In this document: positions 6,110 to 8,679 of the stretch, in pieces | How positions within the stretch are numbered: position 1 is the stretch's first letter | Layout of the letters: each line of letters starts with the position of its first letter | Assembly (NCBI GenBank): GCA_047975295.1 | Contig: JBKEDH010000095.1 | Span: 1 to 8,679 of the forward strand | Reading direction: 5' to 3' | Source: JBKEDH01 sp047975295 | GTDB lineage: Bacteria > Bacteroidota > Bacteroidia > Flavobacteriales > Flavobacteriaceae | Length of the DNA stretch: 8,679 nucleotides | Translations under genes and position numbers: made by a program | The notes under the pieces: generated by a model | What the model saw: the letters and a program-made list of their open reading frames with translations, nothing else | The model's database searches: none | What the model was told of the DNA's origin: nothing

Positions 6110-7960
6110 TTATTCAACTACATCCATTTCAACTTTTAGATTTTGGATGATAAATTCCTGTCGGGTCGGAGTATTTTTGCCCATATAAAATGATAGTAAT
6201 TCTTCGGTGGACATGTTGCTATCCAACATTACCGGATCGAGACGGATATCCTCGCCAATAAAATTTTTAAACTCATCGGGCGAAATCTCTCCAAGTCCTT
6301 TAAATCGGGTTATTTCGGGTTTTGGTTTTAGTTTTTCAATAGCATTTATACGTTCTTCGTCGGTATAACAATAAATGGTTTCCTTTTTATTGCGCACCCT
6401 AAACAGTGGTGTTTGCAAAATATACAAATGGCCTTCTTTAATTACTTCGGGAAAAAATTGAAGAAAAAATGTAATTAAAAGCAACCGGATATGCATACCG
6501 TCCACATCGGCATCGGTAGCGATTACAATATTGTTATAACGCAAATCTTCTAACGATTCTTCAATATTTAAAGCGGCCTGAAGCAAATTAAATTCTTCGT
6601 TTTCGTACACTATTTTTTTACTTAAACCGTAACTGTTTAAAGGTTTTCCTTTTAAGCTAAAAACTGCCTGGGTATTAACATTTCGGGATTTGGTAATACT
6701 TCCCGATGCCGAATCGCCCTCGGTAATAAACAAAGTAGTATCTAGATAACGTTCGTTTTTTGTATCGCCAAAATGAACACGGCAATCGCGTAATTTTTTA
6801 TTATGGAGATTTGCTTTTTTTGCACGATCTTTTGCCAATTTCCGAATACCGGAAAGTTCTTTACGCTCCCGTTCGGCTTGAAGGATTTTACGTTGCAGTT
6901 TTTCGGCAATCTCTTGGTTTTTATGCAAAAAATTATCGAGTTGCGTTTTTACGAAATCGTTTATATAGGTACGTACCGTTGGCAGATTACCCCCCATATC
7001 GGTAGAGCCTAACTTGGTTTTGGTCTGACTCTCGAAAACGGGTTCCATAACTTTTATGGCAATAGCACTAACGGTAGATTTCCGGATATCGGAAGCATCG
7101 TAATTCTTGCCGTAAAACTCACGGATGGTCTTTACCAAAGCCTCCCGAAATGCGTTTAGGTGCGTACCGCCCTGCGTGGTATTTTGCCCATTTACAAAAG
7201 AATGGTACTCTTCGCTGTACTGCGTTTTACTATGGGTTAAGGCGACTTCAATATCATCACCCTTTAAATGGATTATCGGGTATAGGCGCTCTTCCTGTTT
7301 TATGGTTTCGGATAATAAATCTTTTAATCCGTTTTCGCTATAAAATTTTTCACCGTTAAAAACTATGGTTAGCCCCGGATTGAGATAGACATAGTTTTTT
7401 AACATTTTTTCAATGTACTCACTACGGAATTTGTAGTTTTTAAAAATGGATTCGTCTGGTACGAACGACACTTTGGTTCCTTTTCGGCGTGATGTTTCGT
7501 CAAGAAGCTCTTTATTTATTAGATTGCCCTGTTCGAACTCTGCCGAAGCCGATTTGCCATCGCGTGTGGATTCGACCCTAAAATAAGTGGACAACGCATT
7601 AACCGCTTTTGTACCCACCCCATTTAATCCTACTGACTTTTTAAAGGCCTTGGTATCGTACTTTCCTCCGGTATTCATCTTGGACACTACATCGACCACC
7701 TTGCCCAACGGAATACCACGGCCATAATCGCGCACAATAACCTTATTGCCCTGAATGGAGACCTCTATGGTTTTTCCGGCCCCCATAACAAATTCGTCTA
7801 TGGCATTATCCAAAACCTCTTTTAAAAGGATGTAAATGCCATCATCGGCCGAAGAACCATCGCCCAACTTACCAATATACATTCCGGGCCGCATACGGAT
7901 ATGCTCTTTCCAGTCTAACGAACGAATATTGTCTTCGGTGTAATTGGTCTGTTCTTCCAT
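6110..7960 (-). CDS. parE: DNA topoisomerase IV subunit B (ParE)
   Basis: This 616-residue protein is the ATPase subunit of topoisomerase IV, partner of ParC. The GHKL ATPase domain shows KEVLDNAIDEF with catalytic Glu48 and Mg-ligand Asn52, DYGRG (78-82), the lid motif GLNGVG (111-116), Arg133 at the position of the coumarin-contact arginine of E. coli GyrB (Arg136), and the QTK loop with Gln312 and Lys314. The transducer domain leads into the TOPRIM domain: EGDSAS with Glu414, TDADVDG with Asp483 and Asp485, and KGLGE (554-558). Spacing from EGD to LKGK equals that of E. coli GyrB, so its quinolone residues Asp426 and Lys447 map to Asp416 and Lys437, both unchanged. The absence of the long insert of proteobacterial GyrB, and the ParC-type partner next door, support ParE over GyrB. 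The start ATG lies about 40 nt downstream of the expected initiation site of a promoter candidate at 8007-8036; no strong Shine-Dalgarno is seen, as is normal in this phylum. Confidence 0.96.
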   Translation of the reverse strand: MEEQTNYTEDNIRSLDWKEHIRMRPGMYIGKLGDGSSADDGIYILLKEVLDNAIDEFVMGAGKTIEVSIQGNKVIVRDYGRGIPLGKVVDVVSKMNTGGKYDTKAFKKSVGLNGVGTKAVNALSTYFRVESTRDGKSASAEFEQGNLINKELLDETSRRKGTKVSFVPDESIFKNYKFRSEYIEKMLKNYVYLNPGLTIVFNGEKFYSENGLKDLLSETIKQEERLYPIIHLKGDDIEVALTHSKTQYSEEYHSFVNGQNTTQGGTHLNAFREALVKTIREFYGKNYDASDIRKSTVSAIAIKVMEPVFESQTKTKLGSTDMGGNLPTVRTYINDFVKTQLDNFLHKNQEIAEKLQRKILQAERERKELSGIRKLAKDRAKKANLHNKKLRDCRVHFGDTKNERYLDTTLFITEGDSASGSITKSRNVNTQAVFSLKGKPLNSYGLSKKIVYENEEFNLLQAALNIEESLEDLRYNNIVIATDADVDGMHIRLLLITFFLQFFPEVIKEGHLYILQTPLFRVRNKKETIYCYTDEERINAIEKLKPKPEITRFKGLGEISPDEFKNFIGEDIRLDPVMLDSNMSTEELLSFYMGKNTPTRQEFIIQNLKVEMDVVE

Positions 7961-8006
7961 AAGTTTTTTAGAATGTTCGCTAATATACTACAAGCCTCGA
8001 AAAAAT

Positions 8007-8036
8007 GAAATATAGAATGGATAAAATAATTAACAA
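8007..8036 (-). promoter_or_regulatory. Candidate parE promoter (Bacteroidota type)
   Basis: On the minus strand there is TTG (8036-8034), a 19-nt spacer, then TATATTTC (8014-8007). This matches the Bacteroidota primary sigma factor consensus TTG-N19-TAnnTTTG except for the last base (C for G). Transcription would begin near position 8000, giving a leader of about 40 nt before the parE ATG at 7960. Order, spacing and distance all fit. Confidence 0.55.
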
Positions 8037-8080
8037 TAATAAAGATGTGGTTTAAATTTTTGTAACAAAATATATTTATC

Positions 8081-8100
8081 CTTTTGAACTCGTTTGAACT
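8081..8100. repeat. 10-bp tandem direct repeat upstream of the parE promoter
   Basis: The two units are cttttgaact (8081-8090) and cgtttgaact (8091-8100), identical in 8 of 10 positions and exactly one helical turn apart. The pair sits about 45 bp upstream of the candidate -33 element, where an activator could bind. Chance occurrence in AT-rich DNA is possible. Confidence 0.35.
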
Positions 8101-8367
8101 TTTTCAATTGGCTAAAAAATGGCATTTTTTTGCTCATTTTTTGCCTTTTTATTACTCCCCATAGCACTACTATGCAGTTCTAAAAAGTCTTCAACCGAAC
8201 AAAAATTTTCTAATTTTCGCCTCAATCCAAAAGATTTAAACGAGTTTTTTCTACTTCTAACAAACCTGTACGATATTGGGTATAGCTTTAAAAGAAAAAT
8301 CTGTTGGAAATACTGTGAAAATTGGTAATTTGGATAAGTATGTACGAATATTAGAGATAGTGAAATA

Positions 8368-8521
8368 AGCCAACGCAAATGCTATACACATTTACAATTT
8401 GCATCAGCAAATGCTCAGCCAAACTACAAACTATATAAAACTATCTACAAAATTGTTAGTTAGTTTATTTTATTTAATGTTACCAATACCATTAAAACTA
8501 TAATTTTTTATTAGCCAACGC
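8368..8521. repeat. Cluster of short direct and inverted repeats
   Basis: Direct repeats: agccaacgc at 8368-8376 and 8513-8521, with the shorter agccaa also at 8417-8422; gcaaatgct at 8375-8383 and 8407-8415, 32 nt apart; taaactat-type 9-mers (taaaactat) at 8436-8444 and 8493-8501. Inverted repeats: atttgc (8397-8402) with gcaaat (8407-8412) around a 4-nt loop. No transposase or flanking target duplication is visible, so this may be a decayed small element or merely a repeat-rich spacer. Confidence 0.35.
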
Positions 8522-8536
8522 TCTTTTATTATTTTT

Positions 8537-8544
8537 TACTTTTG
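8537..8544 (+). promoter_or_regulatory. Possible plus-strand -7 element
   Basis: TACTTTTG is an exact TAnnTTTG match on the plus strand. Initiation would fall near 8551, at the start of an imperfect dyad, gtaaagtttcac (8549-8560) and gtgaattttac (8571-8581). No TTG is present at the expected -33 position, so the element is only suggestive. Confidence 0.25.
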
Positions 8545-8607
8545 TAATGTAAAGTTTCACTAAAGATTAGGTGAATTTTACGTCCCTAAATCTATTTTTC
8601 ATACATT

Positions 8608-8627
8608 GTTAACTAAGTTTAGTTAAC
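8608..8627. repeat. Perfect 20-bp palindrome, operator-like
   Basis: The sequence gttaactaagtttagttaac has perfect 9-nt arms (8608-8616 and 8619-8627) around a 2-nt centre. Its compact symmetry resembles a binding site for a dimeric regulator more than an RNA hairpin, whose loop would be too small without opening two pairs. It lies only 2 nt from the terminator-like hairpin at 8630. Confidence 0.55.
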
Positions 8628-8629
8628 TT

Positions 8630-8665
8630 AAGGCTCGGGCTCTCACACATCCGAGCCTTTTAAAT
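8630..8665 (+). terminator. Rho-independent terminator-like hairpin
   Basis: A 9-bp GC-containing stem, aaggctcgg (8630-8638) and ccgagcctt (8651-8659), encloses a 12-nt loop. On the plus strand it is followed by an interrupted T-rich run (ttttaaatt), so plus-strand termination is favoured. On the minus strand the flank after the stem is cttaagtt, a poorer U tract, though it may still act in both directions for a gene to the right of the window. Confidence 0.65.
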
Positions 8666-8679
8666 TAATCTTATTCCTT

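Larger units (their letters stand above)
7961..8679. other. Intergenic region upstream of parE with no supported gene
   Basis: These 719 bases are AT-rich and contain no frame I can defend as a gene. The only frames of note, 8112-8378 minus (TTG start) and 8119-8328 plus (ATG start), lie on top of each other and look like no family. What can be supported is regulatory: a parE promoter (8007-8036), a tandem repeat (8081-8100), a short-repeat cluster (8368-8521), and dyads with a terminator hairpin at the right edge (8549-8665). Confidence 0.7.

Noticed and set aside
3157..7960. Assignment of the two subunits as gyrase (gyrA/gyrB)
   Set aside because: The A subunit lacks a canonical GyrA box, the sequence forms around the QRDR and GHKL motifs are those I associate with Bacteroidota ParC and ParE, and in this phylum gyrA and gyrB are usually not adjacent to each other in this way.
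8119..8328. Plus-strand 69-codon frame with a hydrophobic N-terminus (MAFFCSFFAFLLLPIALLCS)
   Set aside because: It looks at first like a lipoprotein signal, but there is no basic n-region, the residue before the Cys is Leu and not a small residue, and no domain follows. It is probably a product of T-rich DNA; an A-rich stretch before the ATG is its only support.
8112..8378. Minus-strand 88-codon frame upstream of parE
   Set aside because: It needs a TTG start, has no recognisable motif, shows no ribosome-binding context and lies opposite another equally weak frame in AT-rich DNA.
8368..8521. Integron attC-like site suggested by the agccaacgc repeats
   Set aside because: The boxes do not fit the RYYYAAC and GTTRRRY core patterns, and there is no cassette ORF or integrase.

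Overview
The window is AT-rich DNA from a member of the Bacteroidota, most likely the Flavobacteriia. Three observations support this. The topoisomerase IV subunits have the Bacteroidota form of the QRDR and GHKL motifs. A BshC of the type needed for bacillithiol is present. Ribosome-binding sites are weak and A-rich, and promoter-like elements match the Bacteroidota consensus (TTG, about 19 nt, TAnnTTTG). The lineage call comes from remembered family features, not from a search.

All convincing genes lie on the minus strand, so the transcriptional order runs from high to low coordinates: parE (7960-6110), a previously hidden 49-codon basic ORF (5957-5808), parC (5808-3157), a doubtful 35-codon ORF (3113-3006), bshC (2998-1388) and a PLP-dependent group II decarboxylase (1388-9). 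ParE and ParC together form the A2B2 topoisomerase IV that unlinks daughter chromosomes. BshC performs the last step of bacillithiol synthesis. The decarboxylase substrate cannot be read from the sequence. Two junctions are TAATG one-base overlaps (small ORF to parC, and bshC to decarboxylase), which points to translational coupling within those pairs.

The right-hand 719 bases (7961-8679) hold no gene I can defend. They contain a good candidate parE promoter, a 10-bp tandem repeat just upstream of it, a cluster of short direct and inverted repeats (8368-8521), and at the far right an imperfect dyad, a perfect 20-bp palindrome and a terminator-like hairpin behind a -7-like element. That last set could be a small RNA unit on the plus strand.

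Most of the window is conserved housekeeping sequence. The parts most worth a second look are the 49-codon basic ORF coupled to parC, the QTSLF C-terminus of ParC (a possible sliding-clamp-binding motif), and the structured right edge.
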